Shown: positions 1 to 7,857, numbered from the stretch's first letter. The stretch: 62,609 nt of DNA from CALELF01 sp045617925 (GCA_045617925.1 JAZLJR010000002.1:1-62609), one strand, 5' to 3'. Program-made: numbers and translations. The notes: a model not told the origin generated them from the sequence alone.

Positions 1-432
1 TCCGAGTTTTTGTTGAATGTCCATTGAGTCCTCTGGTGTCATAAAGTGCTTTGAGCCGTCAAGGTGGCTTTTGAATTCCACTCCGTCATCCGTGATTTTG
101 TTCAAAGCAGCGAGGGAAAAGACTTGAAAACCACCACTGTCTGTCAAAATTGGATGCCGCCAATTTTGAAATTTGTGAAGTCCTCCTGCTTCTGCCACAA
201 GGTTTTCACCAGGCCTCATGTGAAGATGATATGTGTTTGCCAAAATAATCTCTGCACCAAGAGACTCGAGCTCATGCGGTGTCATCGTTTTGACTGTTGC
301 CTGTGTTCCAACGGGCATAAAAACAGGCGTTTCAATTACGCCATGAGGGGTTTCTAAAACTCCTGCCCTTGCTCCTGTTCTCTCACATTCGGCAACTAAA
401 GTAAATTTGAAATTTTGCTTGTTACTTTCCAT
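1..432 (-). CDS. tgt: Queuine tRNA-ribosyltransferase, N-terminal part (runs off the window)
   Basis: The enzyme exchanges guanine at position 34 of GUN-anticodon tRNAs for the queuosine precursor base. Translating the minus strand from the ATG at 432 gives 144 uninterrupted residues that run off the left edge. Family motifs appear in order: PVGTQATVK, NTYHL, RPG and TDSGGFQVFSL; the Asp of TDSGG is the catalytic base in the family. The gene starts 2 bases after the tatD stop, so it is the second gene of that operon. The C-terminal zinc site lies outside the window. A full Tgt has about 370 residues. Confidence 0.95.
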   Translation of the reverse strand, partial: MESNKQNFKFTLVAECERTGARAGVLETPHGVIETPVFMPVGTQATVKTMTPHELESLGAEIILANTYHLHMRPGENLVAEAGGLHKFQNWRHPILTDSGGFQVFSLAALNKITDDGVEFKSHLDGSKHFMTPEDSMDIQQKLG

Positions 433-434
433 TT

Positions 435-1229
435 TTATATTCCAAACAGATTATAAATATTTTTTTCTACTTGATTTGCTAGCTCTTCCTGCTCCATTCC
501 ACGAAGCATTGCGATTGTTTCATAAACTTTTAACACGTTTTTGGGTTCATTTGTTGTGCCACGTAATTTTTGTGGTGCAAGGTAGGGACTGTCAGTTTCA
601 CAAAGCAATTTATCAAGAGGAATTGACATCGCAACTTCACGCAAAAATTGATTTTTTGGGTATGTGATAATGCAGGAAAAGGAAATGTAAAAGCCTAGCT
701 CAAGCGCCCATAGTGCATCTTCCTTCTGTGCAGAAAAACAGTGGATAATGCCACTATGCAAGTCAGATTTATAGCTTTCCAATATTTTCAAAAGTTGTGT
801 CGTGGCATCTGCTTCTTGTCTTTTCTCTCCGTCACGCACATGAATTATTATAGGGCATTTTTTTTCAAGAGCTAACTCTACCTGCTCTACAAAAACTCTC
901 TCTTGTATATTTCGTGGCGAAATGTCATAAAAATAGTCAAGCCCGATCTCACCTAGCCCAACAATACGAGGGGTGTCAAGCAAATTATCAAGTTCTGATA
1001 TGTAAGTGGGAGAAACTTCCTTTGCTTCGTGTGGGTGCACACCAGCCAAAGCATAAACGGCAGGATTTTCTGTGCATGAGGTGGCAAAATCTATTGCTTC
1101 TTTTGACGAAGCCATATCCGACGATGCAAATATAAATTTTTGCACTCCGGCGTCAAATGCATCTCTTGCGGTTAAAAACGGGTCTTCAAAATATTCTTTA
1201 TTCAAATGACAGTGGCTATCTATATACAT
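435..1229 (-). CDS. tatD: TatD-family metal-dependent DNase
   Basis: The 264 residues match the TatD/YcfH size. The N-terminal metal motif DSHCHL is followed by GLGEIGLDY (Glu ligand), the HVRD region, IIHCFSA and the C-terminal CETDSPYLAP, all hallmarks of this TIM-barrel hydrolase family. TatD proteins are Mg-dependent 3'-5' exonucleases acting on DNA and RNA in the cytoplasm. The ATG at 1229 has an AAGG about 9 bases upstream. It is the first gene of a tatD-tgt unit, with a promoter at 1262-1290. Confidence 0.93.
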   Translation of the reverse strand: MYIDSHCHLNKEYFEDPFLTARDAFDAGVQKFIFASSDMASSKEAIDFATSCTENPAVYALAGVHPHEAKEVSPTYISELDNLLDTPRIVGLGEIGLDYFYDISPRNIQERVFVEQVELALEKKCPIIIHVRDGEKRQEADATTQLLKILESYKSDLHSGIIHCFSAQKEDALWALELGFYISFSCIITYPKNQFLREVAMSIPLDKLLCETDSPYLAPQKLRGTTNEPKNVLKVYETIAMLRGMEQEELANQVEKNIYNLFGI

Positions 1230-1261
1230 TTTTCATACCTTCTGCAAAAAGTTTCGTGTTT

Positions 1262-1290
1262 ATTCTACCCAGAAAGCCATTATTTTGCAA
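1262..1290 (-). promoter_or_regulatory. Sigma-70-type promoter for tatD-tgt
   Basis: On the minus strand TTGCAA (1285-1290) and TAGAAT (1262-1267) are separated by exactly 17 bases, about 33 bases upstream of the tatD start. Confidence 0.6.
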
Positions 1291-1549
1291 GGTAAATTTA
1301 AAAGCAATCAATGGAAGACAAAAAAGTTACTGGTTCAAAAAAATGTCTAGCAAGGACAAATTTTTCTTTATTTTCTATATAAATAATGATATTCCCCTTA
1401 TTCATTTGAAATCCTTTGGGATTTCTTTTATAACCATTCATTACCCACCAGAAATATACACAGCTTACCCATGTTCACTATCCGTAAAGTGCTGTGTTAT
1501 ACAGCTTAAAATATGGTTTATGTTTTTATATAAAAAGTAAATTAAGCCC
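1291..1549. other. AT-rich intergenic stretch without a supported gene
   Basis: I find no ORF with a plausible start site in this stretch between the tatD promoter and the tRNA promoter. The only structure I see is the small hairpin at 1408-1430. A 23-codon ORF begins with ATG near 1310 but has no Shine-Dalgarno sequence. Confidence 0.5.
1408..1430 (+). terminator. Terminator-like hairpin with no obvious upstream gene
   Basis: GAAATCC and GGATTTC form a 7-bp stem with loop TTTG, followed by TTTTA. It reads as a plus-strand terminator although no plus-strand gene precedes it. Confidence 0.4.
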
Positions 1550-1578
1550 TTGACAAAAGAGAAAAAATTTTATATACT
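1550..1578 (+). promoter_or_regulatory. Promoter of the tRNA cluster
   Basis: A perfect TTGACA (1550-1555) and TATACT (1573-1578) are separated by 17 bases. The element lies 31 bases upstream of tRNA-Val and is the closest match to consensus in the window, as expected for stable RNA genes. Confidence 0.85.
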
Positions 1579-1609
1579 ACCGAACGTTGTCGCGAGGGGG
1601 CGTCCGATT

Positions 1610-1684
1610 GGGCGGGTAGCTCAGTGGGAGAGCACCTGCTTTACACGCAGGGGGTCGTAGGTTCGAAACCTATTCCGCCCACCA
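1610..1684 (+). tRNA. tRNA-Val (anticodon TAC), CCA encoded
   Basis: A complete cloverleaf can be folded: acceptor GGGCGGG with TCCGCCC (one G-T pair), anticodon stem CCTGC/GCAGG around loop TTTACAC, T stem GTAGG/CCTAT. The 3' ACCA is encoded. It is the first gene of the tRNA cluster. Confidence 0.97.
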
Positions 1685-1704
1685 TAAGATAACCCTTTAC
1701 ACAT

Positions 1705-1781
1705 GGAGCTGTAGCTCAGTTGGTTAGAGCGTCGGCCTGTCACGCCGAAGGTCGCGAGTTCAAGTCTCGTCAGCTCCGCCA
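1705..1781 (+). tRNA. tRNA-Asp (anticodon GTC), copy 1
   Basis: Acceptor GGAGCTG pairs with CAGCTCC. The anticodon stem TCGGC/GCCGA surrounds loop CTGTCAC. CCA is encoded. The 77-base sequence is identical to the copy at 2001-2077. Confidence 0.97.
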
Positions 1782-1835
1782 TATTTTAAGCAATTGTAAA
1801 AAGGTTGAAGGACACATCAACCATATTGCTTAGGT

Positions 1836-1911
<76 letters not shown>

Positions 1912-1914
1912 TTT

Positions 1915-1989
1915 GCGGAAGTAGCTCAGGGGTAGAGCACAACCTTGCCAAGGTTGGGGTCGCGGGTTCAAATCCCGTCTTCCGCTCCA
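1915..1989 (+). tRNA. tRNA-Gly (anticodon GCC), copy 1
   Basis: Acceptor GCGGAAG pairs with CTTCCGC. The anticodon stem CAACC/GGTTG surrounds loop TTGCCAA. CCA is encoded. It is identical to the copy at 2111-2185 and starts only 3 bases after tRNA-Phe. Confidence 0.97.
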
Positions 1990-2000
1990 TTTTTATCTTT

Positions 2001-2077
2001 GGAGCTGTAGCTCAGTTGGTTAGAGCGTCGGCCTGTCACGCCGAAGGTCGCGAGTTCAAGTCTCGTCAGCTCCGCCA
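2001..2077 (+). tRNA. tRNA-Asp (anticodon GTC), copy 2
   Basis: This is a base-for-base repeat of 1705-1781, placed 11 bases after tRNA-Gly copy 1. With the following Gly gene it forms a second Asp-Gly pair, consistent with duplication inside the cluster. Confidence 0.97.
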
Positions 2078-2110
2078 TTTTTTTAAGTTGGCGTGTTATG
2101 TTCTAGACTT

Positions 2111-2185
2111 GCGGAAGTAGCTCAGGGGTAGAGCACAACCTTGCCAAGGTTGGGGTCGCGGGTTCAAATCCCGTCTTCCGCTCCA
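2111..2185 (+). tRNA. tRNA-Gly (anticodon GCC), copy 2
   Basis: This is identical to 1915-1989 and is the last gene of the cluster. The infC promoter starts 13 bases further on, and I see no strong terminator between them. Confidence 0.97.
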
Positions 2186-2197
2186 TAATTTTAGGTA

Positions 2198-2226
2198 TTT
2201 ACAAATTATTTTAATTGTGCTACAAT
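2198..2226 (+). promoter_or_regulatory. Promoter of the infC-rpmI-rplT operon
   Basis: TTTACA (2198-2203) and TACAAT (2221-2226) are 17 bases apart. The -10 box is preceded by TTGTGC, part of the extended motif found before several other genes here. Transcription would start near 2233 and give a leader of about 150 bases. Confidence 0.75.
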
Positions 2227-2232
2227 GCACCA

Positions 2233-2382
2233 GTCAAGTAGAGATACGCTCTCTCACCGCTCGGCAATTGCGCTGCTCGGTCAACAAACGGAAAATTTTG
2301 ATTTTATTTTATTATTTTGTTAATCCGTCCACAGCGTATCTTTGCGCTGTGGATTTTTATTTTACATTGGAGGTGTTGCACC
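2233..2382 (+). promoter_or_regulatory. Attenuator-type leader of infC (probable L20 control)
   Basis: The long leader has an upstream GC-rich segment (about 2254-2281, containing GCGCTG) and a terminator hairpin at 2329-2352. CGCTG in the upstream segment can pair with CAGCG of the terminator's left arm (2332-2336), which would be an alternative antiterminator fold. In Firmicutes the infC-rpmI-rplT leader is bound by L20 and ends transcription early when L20 is in excess. Here the layout is seen; L20 control is inferred from family knowledge. Confidence 0.6.
2329..2362 (+). terminator. Attenuator hairpin in the infC leader
   Basis: CCACAGCG (2329-2336) and CGCTGTGG (2345-2352) form a perfect 8-bp stem followed by ATTTTTATTTT. 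It ends about 20 bases before the infC start, so it must be read through for expression. Confidence 0.8.
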
Positions 2383-3045
2383 ATAGCAACAGTAACTACA
2401 CAAGATGAACCAAGAGTTAATGAAGCAATCACGGCTCCTGAGGTTCTTCTGATTGATGAAACAAACCAAAAACGTGGCGTAATGAAGATTTTAGAAGCAC
2501 TTAACCTTGCAAGGTTAGCAGAGCTTGACCTTGTGGAAGTTGCACCAATGGCAACTCCACCTGTTTGCCGTATCTTAAACTATGGGAAGTATCGTTTTCA
2601 ACAGCAGAAGCGTGAACATGAAGCAAGGAAAAAGCAGAAGATTCAGGAAATCAAAGAAATCAAAATGCGCCCAAAAATTGATGTCCACGATTATGACTTC
2701 AAGTTAAAGGCTATTCTCTCTTTCTTGAAGGACGGAGACAAGGTTAAGGTTTCCGTTTTCTTCCGTGGTAGAGAAATGGCGTTTTTGGACAGAGGTAGGG
2801 ATGTCCTGGCTCGTGTCGTGCAAGATGTCGGTGAATGGGGTGTCATGGACACTGAACCGAAAATGGAAGGTGCTCATATGAGAATGATGATTAGTCCCGC
2901 GACTAACCTCAAGCAGCTTTTGAAAAAAGAGCAGGAAGCCCGTGTTACTACCCCACAGCAAGAAGTGACGCCTAAGGGGAAGAAAAAGAAAGCACCGACA
3001 CCACCAAAGAAAAAGCAAATTATCTTTGATGCAGACCAAATTTAA
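2383..3045 (+). CDS. infC: Translation initiation factor IF-3, started at an AUA codon
   Basis: IF-3 binds the 30S subunit, prevents early 50S joining and proofreads the start codon. The protein reads PRVNEAI near the N terminus, then KRGVMK, PPVCRILNYGKY and the C-terminal domain with IKMRPKIDVHDY and KVSVFFRGREM. No ATG, GTG or TTG fits before the family start. A GGAGG at about 2369-2373 lies 9 bases before ATA at 2383, giving 220 residues. AUU or similar rare starts are the rule for infC because the factor represses its own noncanonical start. A longer ORF from TTG at 2317 would run through the attenuator and is unlikely. The C terminus carries a basic extension of about 40 residues (GKKKKAPTPPKKK). 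Confidence 0.95.
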   Translation: MATVTTQDEPRVNEAITAPEVLLIDETNQKRGVMKILEALNLARLAELDLVEVAPMATPPVCRILNYGKYRFQQQKREHEARKKQKIQEIKEIKMRPKIDVHDYDFKLKAILSFLKDGDKVKVSVFFRGREMAFLDRGRDVLARVVQDVGEWGVMDTEPKMEGAHMRMMISPATNLKQLLKKEQEARVTTPQQEVTPKGKKKKAPTPPKKKQIIFDADQI

Positions 3046-3072
3046 GCAAATAATTTTTAGGAGGAATATAAA

Positions 3073-3270
3073 ATGCCAAAAATTAAAACACACTCAGCAA
3101 CAAAAAAACGTTTTCATTTAACAGCAACCGGTAAGGTTTCCTACAAGAAATGTGGCAGAAGCCATCTTCTTTCTTCAAAGAATGCAAAGAGACTTCGCAC
3201 CTTAAGAAAAGACGGAATTTTACCAGCAAATGTGGAAAACCACATTAAGAAAATGCTCCCATACGCATAG
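3073..3270 (+). CDS. rpmI: Large-subunit ribosomal protein bL35
   Basis: The 65 residues have the usual L35 length and begin MPKIKTHSATKKRF, followed by the RRSHLLSSK-type segment (here GRSHLLSSKNAKRLR). The gene sits between infC and rplT, with AGGAGG upstream of the ATG. The protein belongs to the 50S subunit. Confidence 0.97.
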   Translation: MPKIKTHSATKKRFHLTATGKVSYKKCGRSHLLSSKNAKRLRTLRKDGILPANVENHIKKMLPYA

Positions 3271-3291
3271 GATTGACAGGAGGTATTTGAA

Positions 3292-3978
3292 ATGAGAGTA
3301 AAAGGATCTAGCGCAAGTCGCAACAAATTAAAGAAACTTTATAGCATTACAAAGGGTTTCTACGGAAGAAAGAAAAATGTCTATCGCAGAGCTCGTGAAG
3401 CCTATTTGCATGCTTTAACAAGTGCTTTTGCTGGCAGAAAGTTAAAAAAGCGTGATTTCCGCAAACTTTGGATTGTTCGTATCAATGCTGCTGCCCGTGC
3501 AAACGGTATTTCTTATAGTGCACTTATTAATGGTCTCAAGAAGGCTAACATCGTAATGAACCGCAAGATGTTGGCTGATATTGCAATCAATGACGCGGCA
3601 GCTTTTACAAAGCTCGTTGAGAAAGCTAAAAATCCAGGAAAAGATCTGGCAGGAAAAGTCAAGAAAGTTGCCAAGGAAGTAAAAGTGACAAAGAAAGAAG
3701 TTAAGGAAGCTAAAGAAGAAATTAAAGAAGTGAAAGTGGAAGCAAAAGAAGAAGTTAAAGAGACGAAGAAAGCAGTAAAGAAAGAAGCAAAGAAGGAAGT
3801 TAAAAAAGAAACAAAGAAAGAAACTAAAACAGCAAAAAAACCAGTAAAGAAAGAAACAAAGAAAGAAACTAAAACAGCAAAAAAACCAGTAAAGAAAGAA
3901 ACAAAGAAAGAAACTAAAACGACAAAAAAACCAGTAAAGAAAGAAACTAAAGAAAAAACTAAGAAAGAAGAAAAATAA
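3292..3978 (+). CDS. rplT: Large-subunit ribosomal protein bL20 with a 113-residue lysine/glutamate tail
   Basis: Residues 1 to about 115 are a normal L20 (GFYGRKKNVYRRAREAY, RDFRKLWIVRINAAAR, GISYSALINGLKKA), an early 50S assembly protein and the likely repressor of this operon. The family usually ends near residue 118, but this protein has 228 residues. The extra part is rich in K, E, T and V and ends in tandem 15-residue repeats built on KKETKKETKTAKKPV. The reading frame is intact and a strong terminator follows, so this is a real extension and not a frameshift. Its function is unknown; it resembles histone-H1-like or KE-rich tails. Confidence 0.95.
   Translation: MRVKGSSASRNKLKKLYSITKGFYGRKKNVYRRAREAYLHALTSAFAGRKLKKRDFRKLWIVRINAAARANGISYSALINGLKKANIVMNRKMLADIAINDAAAFTKLVEKAKNPGKDLAGKVKKVAKEVKVTKKEVKEAKEEIKEVKVEAKEEVKETKKAVKKEAKKEVKKETKKETKTAKKPVKKETKKETKTAKKPVKKETKKETKTTKKPVKKETKEKTKKEEK
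3811..3945 (+). repeat. 45-base tandem repeat (3 copies) inside rplT
   Basis: ACAAAGAAAGAAACTAAAAC recurs at 3811, 3856 and 3901, a period of 45 bases or 15 codons. Copies 1 and 2 are identical, while copy 3 has small changes and drifts at its 3' end. The period keeps the frame, so copy number can change without disrupting the gene. Confidence 0.9.
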
Positions 3979-3984
3979 TTTTAA

Positions 3985-4012
3985 GGCAGGTGGTTTCCAC
4001 CTGTCTTTTTTC
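3985..4012 (+). terminator. Terminator of the infC-rpmI-rplT operon
   Basis: GGCAGGTGG and CCACCTGTC form a 9-bp stem (one G-T pair) with loop TTT, followed by a T run. Confidence 0.85.
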
Positions 4013-4024
4013 TAGGAGCAAAAA

Positions 4025-5122
4025 ATGCAAGAAGAATATATATTAAAACAAGAGATACTACGAAAGGTCTTGAAAGAAAAAGGGTTAGATGCTTTTGTTG
4101 CAATAAATGACGAAACAAGCAATTGGCAGGCAATCGCTCACCAAACAGGTTTTTGTGGTACATGTGGATTATATTTTTTGCAAAAAGACAAGAAAGCGGA
4201 TGTATTTTTTGATAACCGCTATCTTGAAAAAGCAAAAAGAGAAATCACAACATGTAATGTCCAGCCCTTTGAAGACAATTTTGCCGAGGTGATAGCAAAG
4301 ACAGCAAAAGACTGTGGAGCAAAAGCTATCGCTTGCCAAGCTAGCGAAACATCTGCCGCAAATTGGCTGGCTGTTGAAAAAGAATTGCAAAGAGTTGGCA
4401 TAACCTTAATACCTTTTGACTATGAATATCAAGAAATTTGTTCTGTAAAAACGGAAGATGAAATTGCAAGGATAAAGGCAGCAGCTGAACTGGCAAGAGA
4501 GGCTTTTTTTAAGACGCTTGACGCAGTAAAAGAGGGGACGACAGAGGTAGCTTTTGCAGCACATCTTGAATATGAAATGGCAATAAGGGGTGCGACACCA
4601 GCCTTTGGCACAATTGTGGCAAGTGGTGTACATAGCTCTATGCCGCATGCAGGTGTGACAAAAAAGGAAATCAAGCGTGGAGAAATTGTCACGGTAGATT
4701 TTGGTGCAAGACTAGATAATTATGTTTGCGACATTACAAGAAATTTCGTTATTGGGCAAGCAACAGAGGAGCAAAAAGAGCTGCATAATCTTATAAAAAA
4801 AGCACACATTATGGCTACAACTGCTCTGAAACAAAATGCTTCTGGCATGGCAATCCATAACATTGCTTGTGATGTCTTTGGTGAAAAGAAGAAATTTTTT
4901 ACACATAGTTTAGGGCACGGTATAGGGCTTTATATTCATGAAAGTCCTCGCCTTAGTTATAGAAAAGATTATACTCTAAAGGCAGGTCAGATTGTTACGG
5001 TTGAGCCTGGGCTTTACTTTGAAGGGAAATTTGGCATGAGGCTTGAGGATGATTATCTTATACATGAAGACCGTGCTGAGCGTTTGACGATGTCAATGCC
5101 ACAGGAACTTTTTGAAATATAA
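4025..5122 (+). CDS. M24-family aminopeptidase (Xaa-Pro type)
   Basis: This 365-residue cytoplasmic peptidase removes N-terminal residues from peptides, typically those before proline. The C-terminal pita-bread domain shows the metal ligands in VDFGARLDNYVCDITR (two Asp), HSLGHGIGLYIHE (His), VEPGLYF (Glu) and RLEDDYL (Glu). The N-terminal creatinase-like domain covers about residues 1-135. Length and motifs match bacterial PepQ/YpdF-like enzymes. AGGAG lies 6 bases before the ATG. The substrate is inferred from the family. Confidence 0.88.
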   Translation: MQEEYILKQEILRKVLKEKGLDAFVAINDETSNWQAIAHQTGFCGTCGLYFLQKDKKADVFFDNRYLEKAKREITTCNVQPFEDNFAEVIAKTAKDCGAKAIACQASETSAANWLAVEKELQRVGITLIPFDYEYQEICSVKTEDEIARIKAAAELAREAFFKTLDAVKEGTTEVAFAAHLEYEMAIRGATPAFGTIVASGVHSSMPHAGVTKKEIKRGEIVTVDFGARLDNYVCDITRNFVIGQATEEQKELHNLIKKAHIMATTALKQNASGMAIHNIACDVFGEKKKFFTHSLGHGIGLYIHESPRLSYRKDYTLKAGQIVTVEPGLYFEGKFGMRLEDDYLIHEDRAERLTMSMPQELFEI

Positions 5123-5138
5123 AATTAAGAAAATTAAA

Positions 5139-5170
5139 GAGAGTAGATTAGAAATTTCTAATCTACTCTC
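5139..5170. terminator. Bidirectional terminator between convergent genes
   Basis: A perfect 32-base palindrome starts GAGAGTAGATTAGAAA at 5139. T-rich sequence follows it on the plus strand, and AT-rich sequence lies on the other side. It separates the peptidase gene from the convergent P-type ATPase gene. Confidence 0.85.
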
Positions 5171-5185
5171 TTGTTGTTTTTATAA

Positions 5186-7768
5186 TTAGCAAAATCTTAT
5201 GAGCAATTTTCGCAGCATTTCAAGAGGAATGACAAGTGCTGCTAAGACAAAACAGATTATCCAACTCCTTAGTGAGAGGCTTTCTACTGCAAGCATTGCA
5301 CCGCCAAATGTAACAAAGGCAAATTGCAAAATGAAAATGAGCAACATAATTGCGGTAAAGGTCTTATTGTGCCACAAGTGAGCAAAAGGATTTAAGCTCT
5401 CTGTCGTAGCGTTAAAACCATTGAAGGTGATAGACATCATGAAGGTGGCAAAAAGAGCTGTCCGTAGATAAACCATATCTACATTGCCAAAAAGAGCCCT
5501 CAGGCTTGGCAGAAAAATTATGGCAAGACAAGCTATTGTGATGCAAAGTGCACCGAAGATAATCTGTGAAAACATCTTGGCTGTGATTAGTCCTTCGTTT
5601 CTTGGGATTGGGGTATGTTTCATTGTAGCTTTATCTGGCTTTTCACTGCCGAATGCAATGGCAGCCAAAGTATCCATTGCCATATTGATGAGAAGGAGCT
5701 GCACGACGGTAAGCACAACATTTTGTCCAAAAATTGGTGCCAGAAAACAAATCAAAACAGCTGCAACATTAACGGTAAGCTGAAAAATTAAAAATTTTCT
5801 AATGCTTAAAAACATTGTCCTACCATATAGAATTGCTCGTGCAATGGAAGTGAAATTATCATCAAGTATTGTGATGTCACCTGCTTCCTTTGCAACCTCT
5901 GTTCCGCTTCCCATAGCAAAGCCAACGTCCGCTTTTTTCAAGGCAGGCGCATCATTCACTCCGTCTCCTGTCATGCCTACAACATAATTTAACTCCTGTG
6001 CAAGGCGAACTAGACGACTTTTGTCCGTTGGCAAGGCGCGAGCAACCACACGAAGTTGTGGAATAATGTTTTTCAATTCATTGTCGCTGAGCTCTGAAAG
6101 CTCGGCGGAAGTTATGGCAATCTCGTTATTACCTGTGAAAAGCCCTGCATCACGAGCAATCGCCACTGCCGTTTGTTTTCTGTCTCCTGTCACCATAACG
6201 ACCTGAATGCCAGCTTCCTTGACTTCTTTTATTGCCTCTATTACCTCTTGGCGGACATCGTCACGAATACTTATTATGCAAAGCAAAATTTGCATTCCAT
6301 TTATTCGTTTTGCAACGCCTATCAACCTCATTGACGCAGCAGATTGTGTGTCAAGGTAGGCAAAAAGTTTTTCTCTATCGCTAAGTTCTTTCACAGTGCC
6401 GTCACTTGACAAATAGTGGGTTGAAGCTTCAAGCACCCTTTCGCCTGCTCCCTTGATATATTCAATTTTTTCACCGTTGGCGTTAATTTCTAAAAGGGAA
6501 TATTTTTTTGCGGAATCAAATGGCTCAAAGCTTGTAATGCAGGATTTGTCTAATTTGTCTGCTCTATTTTCTTTGACAAGATAAGCCATAAGTGCCCTGT
6601 CTGTTGGGTTGCCACCGAGAATTTTCTCTCCGTTGATCTTTGCACTGTTATTTAAGCCAAGAGCAATGAGCAAGTCATCTTGAAAATTTTCTGATACTTC
6701 ATTCAAATTCTTGAAGTGTGACAAATTTCCTGTTGCAAAAGAAACTACGGTTAATTTGCCTTCTGTTATTGTCCCAGTTTTGTCGCTAAAAAGTAGGCTG
6801 AGGCTTCCTGCTGTTTCAATTCCATTGATTTTATGTACAAGGACATTGTTGCGTGCCATTTTCAAGCTTTGAAAAGATAGAAGGAGTGAAGTAAGCATGG
6901 GAAGACCTTCCGGCACTGCACAGACAATAATGGTAACAGCTACGGTAACAGCGTCAAGCACCACGCGTAGCCAAGAGAAGAAATCATGCTCTATACTGCC
7001 ACAAAAAAAAGTTCGCCCTAAAATTGCACAAACAATTGTGGCTGCCCCCACATAGCCAAAGGTGGAAATTTGCTTTGCCAATTTTGCTAGCTTTACTTGT
7101 AGTGGGGTGGCTCTGGTAACTTCTTGCACTTCAAGGGCAAGGCGACCAAACAAAGTTTTGTCACCGATAATTCTAATTTTGATGTAACCTTCGCCACCAG
7201 ATACAACCGTTCCACGGTAAACATAATGTTTGTTTAAAAGGTCAGATGTGTCATAACCCTCGCCGTTTTCACAGGGAAATTTTTCTGCTTCGTCAGTTTC
7301 GCCGTTCAAGACCGATTGATCAAGCAAGAGATGTCCAAAGATTACCTCGCCATCTGCTGGCAGTTTGTCTCCTGCCTGAACATAAACGACATCTTCTGTA
7401 ACAACTTCTGTGATAGAAATTTCTTGCAATATGCCATCACGCAAAACCTTTGTTTTTTCTCTTGCAAGCTCATCTGCCTTCAAGGCACTGGCTGTTCCCT
7501 CTTGTTTGTATTCACTGAGAGCAGAAACAGTGTTTGCAATCATAATGGCAAGAAAAACACCAAAGCTTTCATACCATTCTGACCTGCCAAGGAAGAATAG
7601 AACAAGTTGTATAGCAAATGCGCATAGCAAAATCATAATCATAGGATCAAAAAGCCCAAGTAAAACTTTTTTGACAAAGCTTTCTCGTGCCTTTTGTGTC
7701 AAGACGTTTGCACCAAATTCTTTACGATTTTTTATAACTTCGTCTTTAGTTAATCCATTCAATTCCAT
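5186..7768 (-). CDS. Calcium-type P-type ATPase (P2 group)
   Basis: This 860-residue membrane ATPase pumps cations, probably exporting Ca2+. The phosphorylation motif DKTGTITEG lies near residue 328, the actuator loop has NGETDEAE in place of the usual TGES, the hinge motif TGDGVNDAP lies near residue 600, and TM4 carries VPEGLP, the calcium-site signature of SERCA and PMCA pumps. About ten membrane segments can be seen, including the C-terminal set typical of P2 pumps. The AGGTG before the ATG at 7768 is a modest ribosome site. The gene is divergent from the gene at 7901, and they share the inverted repeat at 7810-7857. Confidence 0.9.
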   Translation of the reverse strand: MELNGLTKDEVIKNRKEFGANVLTQKARESFVKKVLLGLFDPMIMILLCAFAIQLVLFFLGRSEWYESFGVFLAIMIANTVSALSEYKQEGTASALKADELAREKTKVLRDGILQEISITEVVTEDVVYVQAGDKLPADGEVIFGHLLLDQSVLNGETDEAEKFPCENGEGYDTSDLLNKHYVYRGTVVSGGEGYIKIRIIGDKTLFGRLALEVQEVTRATPLQVKLAKLAKQISTFGYVGAATIVCAILGRTFFCGSIEHDFFSWLRVVLDAVTVAVTIIVCAVPEGLPMLTSLLLSFQSLKMARNNVLVHKINGIETAGSLSLLFSDKTGTITEGKLTVVSFATGNLSHFKNLNEVSENFQDDLLIALGLNNSAKINGEKILGGNPTDRALMAYLVKENRADKLDKSCITSFEPFDSAKKYSLLEINANGEKIEYIKGAGERVLEASTHYLSSDGTVKELSDREKLFAYLDTQSAASMRLIGVAKRINGMQILLCIISIRDDVRQEVIEAIKEVKEAGIQVVMVTGDRKQTAVAIARDAGLFTGNNEIAITSAELSELSDNELKNIIPQLRVVARALPTDKSRLVRLAQELNYVVGMTGDGVNDAPALKKADVGFAMGSGTEVAKEAGDITILDDNFTSIARAILYGRTMFLSIRKFLIFQLTVNVAAVLICFLAPIFGQNVVLTVVQLLLINMAMDTLAAIAFGSEKPDKATMKHTPIPRNEGLITAKMFSQIIFGALCITIACLAIIFLPSLRALFGNVDMVYLRTALFATFMMSITFNGFNATTESLNPFAHLWHNKTFTAIMLLIFILQFAFVTFGGAMLAVESLSLRSWIICFVLAALVIPLEMLRKLLIRFC

Positions 7769-7809
7769 AGCTACACCTATTTTTCTTGAATTGTAGTGAG
7801 AATGAACAT

Positions 7810-7857
7810 ATTATAGCACAAAAACTTCTCGCGAATTGTTTGCTTTTGTGCTAAAAT
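7810..7857. promoter_or_regulatory. Back-to-back promoters within an inverted repeat
   Basis: The 12-mer TTGTGCTATAAT reads on the minus strand (7810-7821) toward the ATPase gene. TTGTGCTAAAAT reads on the plus strand (7846-7857) toward the gene at 7901. TAGCACAAAA (7814-7823) and TTTTGTGCTA (7844-7853) are perfect inverted repeats separated by 20 bases. The two -10 regions thus face away from a shared center. No clear -35 boxes are visible. Confidence 0.55.

Noticed and set aside
2317..2382. TTG at 2317 as infC start
   Set aside because: The extra residues would be coded by the attenuator hairpin and the ribosome site. GGAGG before ATA at 2383 gives the family N terminus.
3811..3945. CRISPR-like repeats in rplT
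   Set aside because: The 45-base units are directly joined, in frame and lysine-rich. There are no spacers.
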